From contig NZ_JAXCLA010000001.1 in the NCBI RefSeq assembly GCF_034043675.1, positions 62,001 through 126,000 on the forward strand: 64,000 nt of DNA, read 5' to 3'. The stretch is from KK5 sp034043675 (GTDB taxonomy: Bacteria > Pseudomonadota > Gammaproteobacteria > Burkholderiales > Burkholderiaceae_C). Each line of letters starts with the position of its first letter. Position 1 is the stretch's first letter. The notes below the pieces were generated by a model. The model was given only the letters and a program-made list of their open reading frames with translations, did no database searches and was not told the DNA's origin. The translations under genes were made by a program, and so were the position numbers. Positions 52,447 to 60,741 of the stretch are shown piece after piece.

Positions 52447-53399
52447 GCAGTCCCACGAGCAATCGTTATCCGCGTGACCTGATCGGCTATGGCGAGAACC
52501 CGCCCCACGCCCAGTGGCCCGGCAACGCACGCATCGCCGTGCAGTTCGTCCTCAACTACGAAGAAGGCGGCGAGAACTCCGTGCTGCACGGCGATGCCGG
52601 CAGCGAGCAGTTCCTGTCCGAGATGTTCAACCCGCCGGCCTTTCCGGCGCGGCACCTGAGCATGGAAGGCATCTACGAGTACGGCTCGCGCGTCGGCGTC
52701 TGGCGCCTGCTGAAGGAATTCGAGAAGCGCGCGCTGCCGCTGACGGTGTTCGGCGTCGGCATGGCGCTGGAGCGGCATCCGGAGCTGACGCAAGCCTTCG
52801 TCGAGCTGGACCACGAGATCGCCTGCCACGGCTGGCGCTGGATCCACTACCAGAACACCGACGAGCAGACCGAGCGCGAGCACATGCAGCGCGGCATGGA
52901 GGCGATCCAGAAGCTGACCCTGAACCGCGCCCTCGGCTGGTACACCGGCCGCGACAGCCCCAACACGCGGCGCCTGGTGGCCGACTACGGCGGCTTCGAG
53001 TACGACAGCGACTACTACGGCGACGATCTGCCCTTCTGGCTCAACGTGCGCAAGACCGACGGCAATCTGGCGCCGCACCTCGTCGTGCCCTACACGCTGG
53101 ACTGCAACGACATGCGCTTCGCGCTGCCGCAGGGCTTCAGCCACGGCGACCCGTTCTTCCAGTACCTGAAGGACAGCTTCGACGTGCTCTACGCCGAGGG
53201 CGACGAGGCGCCGAAGATGATGAGCATCGGCATGCATTGCCGCCTGCTCGGTCGCCCCGGCCGAATGCGCGCGCTGCAGCGCTTTCTCGACCACATCGAA
53301 AGCCACGACCGCGTCTGGATCTGCAAGCGCGTGGACATCGCAAGGCACTGGCGCGAAACGCATCCGTTCGACGCATCCAAGGCTTTCATCTGGGAATGA
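52443..53399 (+). CDS. puuE: Allantoinase PuuE (polysaccharide-deacetylase type)
   Basis: A 318-residue NodB-like hydrolase. It begins YPRDLIGYGENPPHAQWPGNARIAVQFVLNYEEGGENSVLHGDAGSEQFLSE, the typical PuuE start, with FSMEGIYEYGSRVGVWRL-like sequence, ACHGWRWIHYQ and GWYTGRDSPNTRRL, and ends with KAFIWE. It opens the hydantoin ring of allantoin to allantoate and is unrelated in fold to the AllB-type allantoinase. ATG 52443 overlaps the GntR stop (ATGA). Confidence 0.95.
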   Translation: MSSPTSNRYPRDLIGYGENPPHAQWPGNARIAVQFVLNYEEGGENSVLHGDAGSEQFLSEMFNPPAFPARHLSMEGIYEYGSRVGVWRLLKEFEKRALPLTVFGVGMALERHPELTQAFVELDHEIACHGWRWIHYQNTDEQTEREHMQRGMEAIQKLTLNRALGWYTGRDSPNTRRLVADYGGFEYDSDYYGDDLPFWLNVRKTDGNLAPHLVVPYTLDCNDMRFALPQGFSHGDPFFQYLKDSFDVLYAEGDEAPKMMSIGMHCRLLGRPGRMRALQRFLDHIESHDRVWICKRVDIARHWRETHPFDASKAFIWE

Positions 53400-55168
53400 C
53401 GATGAATCTCGACACACTGAACGCCGCGGCGCCGGACGAATTCGTCCGCATGCTGGACGGCACTTACGAACACTCACCCTGGATCGCCGAGCGCGCGGCC
53501 GCTCGCCGCCCGTTCGCGAGCCTCGCCGCGCTGAAGCACGCGCTGGCCCAGGTCGTCCGCGAATCGACGCGCGAGGAACAGCTGGCCCTGGTCCGTGCCC
53601 ACCCGGAACTGGCCGGCAAGGCCATGGTCAGCAAGACGCTGACGGCCGAGTCCACCAACGAGCAGACCAAGGCCGGCCTCACCGATTGCACGCCCGAGGA
53701 GTTCGCCCGCATCCAGCAGCTGAACGCCGACTACAACGCGCGCTTCGGCTGGCCCTTCATCCTCGCCGTGCGCGGCCCGCGCGGCCGCGGCCTGCCCAAG
53801 GCCGAGATCATCGCCACCTTCGCGCGGCGGTTGGAAGGCCACCCGGACTTCGAGCTGGCCGAGTGCCTGCGCAACATCCACCGCATTGCCGAGATCCGGC
53901 TGAACGACAAGTTCGCCACCAGCCCGGAGCTGGGCAATCTGGTGTGGGACTGGGCCGAGGAACTGGCCGTCCACTCCGACCCCGGCTTCAAGGAAAAGGG
54001 TCAGCTCACCGTCACCTACCTGACCGAAGCTCACCAGGCCTGCGCCGAGCAACTGCGCCGCTGGATGCTGCACGACTGCGGCTTCGACGAGGCGACGATC
54101 GACTCTGTCGGCAACGTCGTCGGCGTCTATCACGGCACCGATCCGAACGGAAAGCGCCTGCTGACCGGCTCGCACTTCGACACCGTGCGCAACGGCGGCA
54201 AGTACGACGGGCGCCTCGGCATCTTCGCGCCGATGGCCTGTGTGCGCGAACTGAAGCGCGCCGGCCGCCGCCTGCCCTTCGGCTTCGAGGTGGTCGGCTT
54301 CGCCGAGGAGGAAGGCCAGCGCTACAAGGCGACCTTCCTCGGCTCCGGCGCGCTCACGGGTGACTTCGATCCCGCTTGGCTCACGCAGTGCGACGCCGAT
54401 GGCGTGACGATGCGCTCCGCGATGCTTGCCGCCGACAAGCCGGCCACGCTGGAATCGGTGGCGCCGCTGAAGCGAGATCCGTCCCGCTACCTCGGCTATG
54501 TGGAGGTCCACATCGAGCAGGGCCCGGTGCTCAACGAGATTGACCTGCCGCTGGGTATCGTCACCTCGATCAACGGCAGCAAGCGCTATGTCGGCGAGGT
54601 GATCGGCCAGGCCTCGCATGCCGGCACCACGCCGATGGACCGCCGGCGCGACGCCGCCGCGGCCGTGGCCGAGCTGATCCTGTTCGTCGAGAAGCGCGCG
54701 GCCTCGGTCGAGCATGTGGTCGGCACCGTCGGTATGCTGGAGGTGCCCGCCGGTTCGATCAACGTCGTGCCCGGCCGCTGCAAGTTCAGCCTCGACCTGC
54801 GGGCGACGAACAACGAAGCCCGCGACGCGATCGACGCGGACGTGAAGGCCGAGCTGAAAGCCATCTGCGAACGCCGTGGCCTGCACTGGACGCTGACGCA
54901 GACCGTCGCCGCCGACGCCGCGCCCAGCGCGCCCGTGTGGCAGGCCCGCTGGGAAGCCGCCGTCGCCGCCCAGGGCCTGCCGATCCACCGCATGCCCTCG
55001 GGCGCGGGCCACGATGCGATGAAGATCCACGAGATGCTGCCGCAGGCCATGCTGTTCCTGCGCGGCGGCAACTCCGGCATCAGCCACAACCCGCTCGAAA
55101 CCATCACCAACGACGACGCGGAGCTGTGCGTCCGCGCCTTCCAGCACCTTTTGGAAAACCTGCAATGA
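53396..55168 (+). CDS. OHCU decarboxylase - allantoate amidohydrolase fusion
   Basis: A 590-residue two-domain enzyme. Residues about 1-175 are OHCU decarboxylase (UraD): AHPELAGKA with catalytic His69, LNADYNARFGWPFI and LRNIHRIAEIRLNDK; it makes S-allantoin. Residues about 185-590 are an M20/hydantoinase-carbamoylase-type allantoate amidohydrolase: GSHFDTVRNGGKYDG (H260, D262, D271), AEEEGQRY (E305/E306), VHIEQGPVL, GQASHAGTTPMDRRRDA and SGAGHDAM. The two activities flank allantoinase in the pathway. ATG 53396 overlaps the puuE stop (ATGA); ATG 53402 is an alternative. Both active sites look complete. Confidence 0.93.
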   Translation: MTMNLDTLNAAAPDEFVRMLDGTYEHSPWIAERAAARRPFASLAALKHALAQVVRESTREEQLALVRAHPELAGKAMVSKTLTAESTNEQTKAGLTDCTPEEFARIQQLNADYNARFGWPFILAVRGPRGRGLPKAEIIATFARRLEGHPDFELAECLRNIHRIAEIRLNDKFATSPELGNLVWDWAEELAVHSDPGFKEKGQLTVTYLTEAHQACAEQLRRWMLHDCGFDEATIDSVGNVVGVYHGTDPNGKRLLTGSHFDTVRNGGKYDGRLGIFAPMACVRELKRAGRRLPFGFEVVGFAEEEGQRYKATFLGSGALTGDFDPAWLTQCDADGVTMRSAMLAADKPATLESVAPLKRDPSRYLGYVEVHIEQGPVLNEIDLPLGIVTSINGSKRYVGEVIGQASHAGTTPMDRRRDAAAAVAELILFVEKRAASVEHVVGTVGMLEVPAGSINVVPGRCKFSLDLRATNNEARDAIDADVKAELKAICERRGLHWTLTQTVAADAAPSAPVWQARWEAAVAAQGLPIHRMPSGAGHDAMKIHEMLPQAMLFLRGGNSGISHNPLETITNDDAELCVRAFQHLLENLQ

Positions 55169-56391
55169 GCAACTACGAACGACTCGACGCCTGGATCGAT
55201 GCCCACTTCGACGAGGAAGTGAAGTACCTGCAGGCGCTGGTGCAGGTGCCCACCGACACGCCGCCCGGCAATAACGCGCCGCATGCCGAGCGCACGAAGG
55301 AACTGCTGGCCGGCATGGACCTGAAGGCCGATGCCTACCCGGTGCCCGCTGCCGAGGTGAAGGCCTACGGCCTGGAGTCGATCACCAACCTGATCGTGCG
55401 CCGCCGCTACGGCGACGGCGGCCCGGTGATCGCGCTGAACGCGCACGGCGACGTGGTGCCGCCCGGAGAGGGCTGGACCCACGGGCCCTACTCCGCCGAG
55501 ATCGTCGACGGCAAGCTCTACGGCCGCGCCGCCGCCGTCAGCAAGAGCGACTTCGCCACCTTCACCTTCGCGCTGCGCGCGCTCGAATCGCTGGGCGCAC
55601 CGCTGCAGGGCGGTGTCGAGCTGCACTTCACCTACGACGAGGAATTCGGCGGCGAACTGGGCCCCGGCTGGCTGTTGAAGAACAAGCTGACGAGGCCCGA
55701 CTTCCTGCTGGCCGCCGGCTTCAGCTACCAGGTCGTCACCGCACACAACGGCTGCCTGCAGATGGAAGTCACCGTGCACGGCAAGATGGCCCACGCCGCC
55801 ATTCCCGACACCGGCGTCGACGCGCTGCAGGGCGCCGTCGCGATCCTGAACACGCTGTACGCGCAGAACACGAAGTACAAGCAGGTGACGAGCCAGGTCG
55901 AGGGCATCAAGCACCCGTACCTGAACGTCGGCCGCATCGAGGGCGGCACCAACACCAACGTCGTGCCCGGCAAGGTGGTGCTGAAGCTGGACCGCCGGAT
56001 GATCCCCGAGGAAGACCCGACCGTCGTCGAGACCGACATCCGCCAGGTGATCGCCGACGCGGCCGCCAGCTACCCGGGCATCACGGTCGAGATCAAGCGC
56101 ATGCTGCTGGCCCGCTCGCTGAAGCCCTCGCCGGACAACAAGCCGCTGGTCGAAGCGCTGCAGAAGCACGGCGAGGCGGTGTTCGGCGAACCCATCCCCA
56201 CCTCCGGCACGCCGCTGTACACCGACGTACGCCTGTACGGTGAGGCCGGCATCCCGGCGGCGATCTACGGCGCCGGCCCGCGCACGGTGTTCGAAAGCAA
56301 TGCCAAGCGCTCGGACGAGCACCTGGTGCTGGAGGACCTGCGCCGTGCGACCAAGGTCGTCGCGCGGATGCTGCTGGACATGCTGAGCTGA
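55165..56391 (+). CDS. M20 family metallohydrolase in the purine operon
   Basis: A 408-residue ArgE/DapE-like hydrolase. It has NAHGDVVPPGEGW (H94, D96) and the catalytic pair YDEEFGGELGP (E159/E160), and the dimer domain at about 190-310 (GKMAHAAIPDTGVDAL, GGTNTNVVPGKV). The bridging-Asp position of the GxxDxKG motif reads RAAAVSKSDF, so Val125 replaces Asp, though D129 is near. ATG 55165 overlaps the fusion gene (ATGA), so it belongs to the same operon. It probably hydrolyses a ureido or carbamoyl intermediate after allantoate; the exact substrate is not determined. Confidence 0.85.
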   Translation: MSNYERLDAWIDAHFDEEVKYLQALVQVPTDTPPGNNAPHAERTKELLAGMDLKADAYPVPAAEVKAYGLESITNLIVRRRYGDGGPVIALNAHGDVVPPGEGWTHGPYSAEIVDGKLYGRAAAVSKSDFATFTFALRALESLGAPLQGGVELHFTYDEEFGGELGPGWLLKNKLTRPDFLLAAGFSYQVVTAHNGCLQMEVTVHGKMAHAAIPDTGVDALQGAVAILNTLYAQNTKYKQVTSQVEGIKHPYLNVGRIEGGTNTNVVPGKVVLKLDRRMIPEEDPTVVETDIRQVIADAAASYPGITVEIKRMLLARSLKPSPDNKPLVEALQKHGEAVFGEPIPTSGTPLYTDVRLYGEAGIPAAIYGAGPRTVFESNAKRSDEHLVLEDLRRATKVVARMLLDMLS

Positions 56392-56401
56392 AGGAAACGC
56401 C

Positions 56402-56905
56402 ATGGGCGCGACGCCGAAGCCGTTCGTGAATCTCGCCGACGTCGAGTTCGACGACATCGAGGACAACGGCTACTACACCTCGCGGCGCGCCCGCTTCAGC
56501 ACGTCGATCGGCGCCCGCCAGCTCGGCTACAACCTGACCGAACTGCCGCCGGGCGCGGCCCAGTGCCCCTTCCACGCGCACCGCGCCGAGGAAGAGATGT
56601 TCCTGATCCTCGAAGGCGAAGGCGAGCTGCGCTACGGCAACGAGCGCCACGCCATCCGCAAGCACGACGTGATCGCCTGCCCCACCGGCGGCCCCGAGTC
56701 CGCGCACCAGATCATCAACACCGGCAGCACGACGATGCGCTACCTGGCGCTGTCGAACGTCGCGGCGGTGGAGGTCTGCGAATACCCGGACGGCGGCAAG
56801 ATCGGCGTCTTCGCCGACGCACCCGGCGCGCAGCACCTGCGCAGCCTGCACCGCGCCGGGGAGGCGGTGGACTATTACGACGGCGAGAGCACGGCCAAGC
56901 CTTGA
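56402..56905 (+). CDS. Cupin-domain protein, last gene of purine operon
   Basis: A 167-residue single-domain cupin of COG3837-like type. The cupin motif 1 is CPFHAHRAEEEMFLILEGEGELRYG, and motif 2 includes CPTGGPESAHQIINTGS. His ligands are H58, H60 and the His in SAHQ. It is 10 bases after the M20 gene. Its role may be metal-dependent conversion or binding of a late ureide; it is shorter than ureidoglycine aminohydrolase (about 260 residues) and is not that enzyme by length. The 3' end overlaps the convergent metE gene by 31 bases. Confidence 0.8.
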   Translation: MGATPKPFVNLADVEFDDIEDNGYYTSRRARFSTSIGARQLGYNLTELPPGAAQCPFHAHRAEEEMFLILEGEGELRYGNERHAIRKHDVIACPTGGPESAHQIINTGSTTMRYLALSNVAAVEVCEYPDGGKIGVFADAPGAQHLRSLHRAGEAVDYYDGESTAKP

Positions 56906-59220
56906 GGTGAGGCCGCGGCCCGCAGCTCGCGCGCCGCCTCCACCATCTCCTTCAACGCCGCCGTCACCTCCGGCCACTGCCGCGTCTTCAATCCGCAGTC
57001 CGGGTTGATCCAGAGCCGGTCGGCCGGGATCACCTCGGCGGCCTTGCGCAGCAGGCGCAGCATCTCGCCGCGGCCGGGCACGCGCGGCGAATGGATGTCG
57101 TAGACGCCGGGGCCGATCTCGTTGGGGTAGCGGAAGCTGCCGAAGCCGCGCAACAGCTCCATGTCGGAGCGGCTGGTTTCGATGGTGATCACGTCGGCAT
57201 CCATCGCTGCGATGGCCGGCAGGATGTCGTTGAACTCGGCGTAGCACATGTGGGTGTGGATCTGCGTGTCGTCGCGCACCGGGCTCGCGGCGATGCGGAA
57301 GGCGCACGTCGCCCAGCCGAGGTAGGCATCCCACTGCGCGCGGCGCAGCGGCAGGCCCTCGCGGATCGCGGGCTCGTCGATCTGGATCGCGGCGATGCCT
57401 GCCTGCTCCAGGTCGGCCACCTCGTCGCGGATCGCTAGCGCGATCTGCAGCGCGGTGTCGGCGCGCGCTTGGTCGTCGCGCACGAAGGACCACTGCAGGA
57501 TCGTGATCGGCCCGGTCAGCATGCCCTTCATCGGCCGAGGGGTCAGGCCTTGCGCATAGCGGCTCCACTCGACGGTCATCGCGCGCGGCCGCGCCACGTC
57601 GCCGTACAGCAAGGGCGGCTTCACGCAGCGCGAGCCGTAGGACTGCACCCAGCCGTTGGCGGTGAAGGCGAAGCCGTCGAGCTGCTCGCCGAAGTACTCG
57701 ACCATGTCGTTGCGCTCGGCCTCGCCGTGCACCAGCATGTCCAGGCCCAGCTCCTCCTGGCGATGCACGGCCAGCGCGATCTCGCGCTGCATGGCCTCGC
57801 GGTAAGCCGCCTCATCCAGCTCGCCGCGCTTGAAGGCGGCGCGGGCTGCGCGGATCTCGGCCGTCTGCGGGAAGGAGCCGATCGTCGTCGTCGGGAAGGC
57901 CGGCAGTTGCAGCCGCTCGCGCTGGGCCTGCTGGCGCACAGCGAAGGGCGAAGCGCGGCGATCCGCCTCGGCCGGTAGCGCGCGCAGGCGCTCGGCCACC
58001 GCCACGCGGCGCACGCGGGGGCTGGCCGCCCGGGCTGCCCGCGCCGCGCGCGAGGCGGCCAGCTCGGCCGCGACGCTGGCCTCGTCGCCCCACAGCGCGC
58101 GCTTGAGCACGCGCAACTCGTCGAGCTTCTCCTCCGCGCCGGCCAGCCAGAGGCGCAGTTCCCCGTCCACCGCTGCGTCGTCGCGCAGGCGCAGCGGCAC
58201 GTGCAGCAGCGAGCAGGAAGGCGCCACCCAGAGCCGGCCGCCGCGCAGCTCCAGCACCTCGCGCAGCCGGGCCAGCGCGGCATCCAGGTCGGCGCGCCAG
58301 ACATTGCGGCCGTCGATGATGCCGACCGACAGCACGCGCTCGCGCGGCAGCCGACGGGCCACGTCCAGCAGTTCCTCGGGCGCGCGCACCGCGTCCACGT
58401 GCAGGCCGCCCACCGGCAGCTCGCAGGCCAGGGCCAGGTTCTGCTGCAGCGGCGAGAAGTAGGTGGCCAGCAGGAGCTGCTGCTGCGGCTCGGCCGTGGC
58501 CAGCCGCGCGTAGGCGCTGCGCAGTGCCTGCTGCCAGCGCTCGTCCAGGTCCAGTCCCAGCACCGGTTCGTCCAACTGCACGCAGGTGACGCCGCGTGCG
58601 GCCAGGCGCAGCAGCAGCTGCTCGTAGACCGGCAGCAGCCGCTCCAGCAGGCCCAGGCGATCGAAGCCGGCCACCTTGCTCTTGCCCAGGTGCAGGAAAC
58701 TGACGGGGCCCAGCAGCACGACCTTCGGGCTCGCCGGCAGGGCGATGGCTTCGCCCACCTCGGCCAGCAGACGCTCGGCATGCAGGCTGAAGGCCGTGGC
58801 CTCGTCGAACTCGGGCACGAGGTAGTGGTAGTTGGTGTCGAACCATTTGGTCATCTCGAGCGCCTGCGGGTCGGTGGCGCCGCAGCCGCAACCCTCCGCG
58901 TGCGCGTGCGTCGGCGCACCGCGCGCCATCGCGAAGTAGCGCTGCAGCGGCGGCTCGCTGCCGTCGAAGCCGAAACGCGCCGGCTCGCAGCCGAACAGCT
59001 GTATCAGGCTGGCGACGTGGTCGTACAGCGCGAAGTCGCCGACGGCGACGAAGTCCAGCCCGGCCTGCTGCTGCAGGCGCCAGTGCGCGGCACGCAGGCG
59101 GGCGGCCGTGGCTTCCAGCGTGTCGGTATCGATCTCGCCGCGCCAGTGGCGCTCCAGTGCGAACTTCAGCTCGCGCTGCGCGCCGATGCGCGGGAAGCCG
59201 AGGACATGGGTCTTGATCAT
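56875..59220 (-). CDS. metE: Cobalamin-independent methionine synthase
   Basis: A 781-residue enzyme that moves the methyl of 5-methyltetrahydropteroyl-triglutamate to homocysteine. Zinc ligands H657, C659, E681 and C742 keep exactly the spacing of E. coli MetE (His641, Cys643, Glu665, Cys726), in THMCYAEFND, VITIETSRS and NPDCGLKTR. ATG 59220 (MIKTHVLGFPRIGAQRELKFALE) matches family starts; ATG 59244 adds 8 residues. It is divergent from a LysR gene of MetR type. The C-terminal 10 codons overlap the cupin gene. Confidence 0.96.
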   Translation of the reverse strand: MIKTHVLGFPRIGAQRELKFALERHWRGEIDTDTLEATAARLRAAHWRLQQQAGLDFVAVGDFALYDHVASLIQLFGCEPARFGFDGSEPPLQRYFAMARGAPTHAHAEGCGCGATDPQALEMTKWFDTNYHYLVPEFDEATAFSLHAERLLAEVGEAIALPASPKVVLLGPVSFLHLGKSKVAGFDRLGLLERLLPVYEQLLLRLAARGVTCVQLDEPVLGLDLDERWQQALRSAYARLATAEPQQQLLLATYFSPLQQNLALACELPVGGLHVDAVRAPEELLDVARRLPRERVLSVGIIDGRNVWRADLDAALARLREVLELRGGRLWVAPSCSLLHVPLRLRDDAAVDGELRLWLAGAEEKLDELRVLKRALWGDEASVAAELAASRAARAARAASPRVRRVAVAERLRALPAEADRRASPFAVRQQAQRERLQLPAFPTTTIGSFPQTAEIRAARAAFKRGELDEAAYREAMQREIALAVHRQEELGLDMLVHGEAERNDMVEYFGEQLDGFAFTANGWVQSYGSRCVKPPLLYGDVARPRAMTVEWSRYAQGLTPRPMKGMLTGPITILQWSFVRDDQARADTALQIALAIRDEVADLEQAGIAAIQIDEPAIREGLPLRRAQWDAYLGWATCAFRIAASPVRDDTQIHTHMCYAEFNDILPAIAAMDADVITIETSRSDMELLRGFGSFRYPNEIGPGVYDIHSPRVPGRGEMLRLLRKAAEVIPADRLWINPDCGLKTRQWPEVTAALKEMVEAARELRAAASPQGLAVLSPS

Positions 59221-59279
59221 GGTGTCTTGCGCGAGGCTTTTCATGGGAAGACCGCGATGATCCGGATTCCACCTCTATG

Positions 59280-59312
59280 ATTCAAACGAAAAATTCAATG
59301 ATTCATTCTGAA
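59280..59312. promoter_or_regulatory. AT-rich metE/metR control region with ATTCA repeats
   Basis: ATTCA occurs at 59280-59284, 59293-59297 and 59301-59305 and TGAA at 59309-59312, giving TTCA-N3-TGAA symmetry. It lies between divergent metE and metR, where MetR is expected to bind sites of TGAA-N5-TTCA type. The match is imperfect. Confidence 0.5.
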
Positions 59313-59320
59313 TTTCTCTC

Positions 59321-60244
59321 ATGCAAACAATCCTCGAACTGCGCCACCTGCGCACGCTGCTGGCGCTGCGCGAGACCGGCAACCTGTCGCGCGCCGCGCA
59401 GTTGCTGAACCTCACGCAGTCCGCGCTGTCGCATCAGTTGAAGGGGCTGGAGGCGCACTACGGCGCCGAGCTGTTCGAGCGCAAGTCGAATCCGCTGAGC
59501 TTCGGCGTTATCGGCCAACGCCTGCTGAAGCTGGCCGACCAGGTGCTGCCGCAGGTGGACGAGGCCGAGCGCGACGTGGGCCGGCTGGTCGACGGCTCGG
59601 CCGGGCAGTTACGCATCGCGGTCGAGTGCCACACCTGCTTCGACTGGCTGATGCCCTCGATGGACGCGTTCCGCCAGCGCTGGCCGGAGGTGGAGCTGGA
59701 CATCGTCTCGGGCTTCCATGCCGATCCGGTGGGCCTGCTGCACCAGGACCGCGCCGAGCTGGCGATCGTTTCCGCGGTCGATGACGACGAAGCCGATGTA
59801 GCCGTCCATCCGCTGTTCGCGTTCGAGATCGTCGCGCTGCTGCCCAACGGCCATCCGCTGCTGGCCAAGCCCTGGCTGGAGCCCGACGACTTCACCGCCG
59901 AGACGCTGATCACCTACCCGGTGCCCGACGAGATGCTGGACCTGGTGCGCCAGGTGCTGCAGCCCGCCGGCATCTCGCCGCCACGCCGCACCAGCGAGCT
60001 GACGGTGGCGATGCTGCAGCTCGTGGCCAGCGGCCGCGGTCTGGCCGCGCTGCCGATCTGGGCGGTGGAGGGCTATCTGGCGCGCGGCTACGTCGCACGC
60101 CAGCGCATCGGTGCCGACGGCCTGACCGGCCGGCTCTACGCCACCAGCACCGCCGCGCTGGCCTGCAAGCCCTTTCTGGCCGACTTCGTCTCCATCATGA
60201 GGGAGACCTCGCTGCGCAGCCTGGCCGGCGTACGCTTGCTGTGA
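59321..60244 (+). CDS. metR: LysR family regulator, MetR-type
   Basis: A 307-residue LysR protein. The N-terminal helix-turn-helix is LRTLLALRETGNLSRAAQLLNLTQSALSHQLKGLEAHYGAELFERK. The effector domain begins LRIAVECHTCFDWLMPSMDAFRQRWPEVELDIVSGFHADPVGLL, a pattern typical of MetR. It activates metE and senses homocysteine. The gene is divergent from metE with 100 bases between the starts. Confidence 0.93.
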   Translation: MQTILELRHLRTLLALRETGNLSRAAQLLNLTQSALSHQLKGLEAHYGAELFERKSNPLSFGVIGQRLLKLADQVLPQVDEAERDVGRLVDGSAGQLRIAVECHTCFDWLMPSMDAFRQRWPEVELDIVSGFHADPVGLLHQDRAELAIVSAVDDDEADVAVHPLFAFEIVALLPNGHPLLAKPWLEPDDFTAETLITYPVPDEMLDLVRQVLQPAGISPPRRTSELTVAMLQLVASGRGLAALPIWAVEGYLARGYVARQRIGADGLTGRLYATSTAALACKPFLADFVSIMRETSLRSLAGVRLL

Positions 60245-60293
60245 GCCTCTAGAATCCGCGCCGACCCCACTGCTTCCACTTCAACCGAAGTCC

Positions 60294-60674
60294 GTGACCT
60301 CCCGCCGCCGCCATCGCCTGCAATCCTGGTTCGCCCTCGCGATCCTGGTGCTGGGCATGCTCGCGCCGGGCATCAGCGCGGCGCTGAGCCACGCGCGCGG
60401 CGACTTCGCGCTGCAGGACATCTGCTCGGCCGGCAGCCCCAAGAGCAACAGCAGCGATCCGGTGCAGAACCCGGCGCTGGACATGCTGACCCTGGGCCAC
60501 TGCGCGATGTGCCACGCCCATGCGGCGGACTTCGCGCCGCCGCCCCTCCCCGCCGCCGCAGCGCTGCTGCGCAGCGACCTGGGCTTCGCGATGCCCGAGC
60601 GCTTCTACAGCGCCCCGGTCACCGCCCACGGCTGGCGCACCGCGCCGGCCCGCGCACCACCCGCTTCCGCCTGA
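60294..60674 (+). CDS. DUF2946 family protein
   Basis: A 126-residue protein with a GTG start at 60294, an N-terminal hydrophobic segment (WFALAILVLGMLAPGISAAL) and a central CAMCHAHA motif preceded by DICSAG. DUF2946 proteins carry a CxxCH-like cluster and are found beside copper-transport genes. The Cys/His motif suggests metal binding at the outer face of the membrane. It is 67 bases upstream of a TonB receptor and is probably co-transcribed with it. Confidence 0.8.
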   Translation: MTSRRRHRLQSWFALAILVLGMLAPGISAALSHARGDFALQDICSAGSPKSNSSDPVQNPALDMLTLGHCAMCHAHAADFAPPPLPAAAALLRSDLGFAMPERFYSAPVTAHGWRTAPARAPPASA

Positions 60675-60741
60675 GTCCTCCCGGTACCGCGCCTGCCGCC
60701 ATCGGCAGCGCGCGGCCTGCCCGCACTCATCCGGAAGTCCC

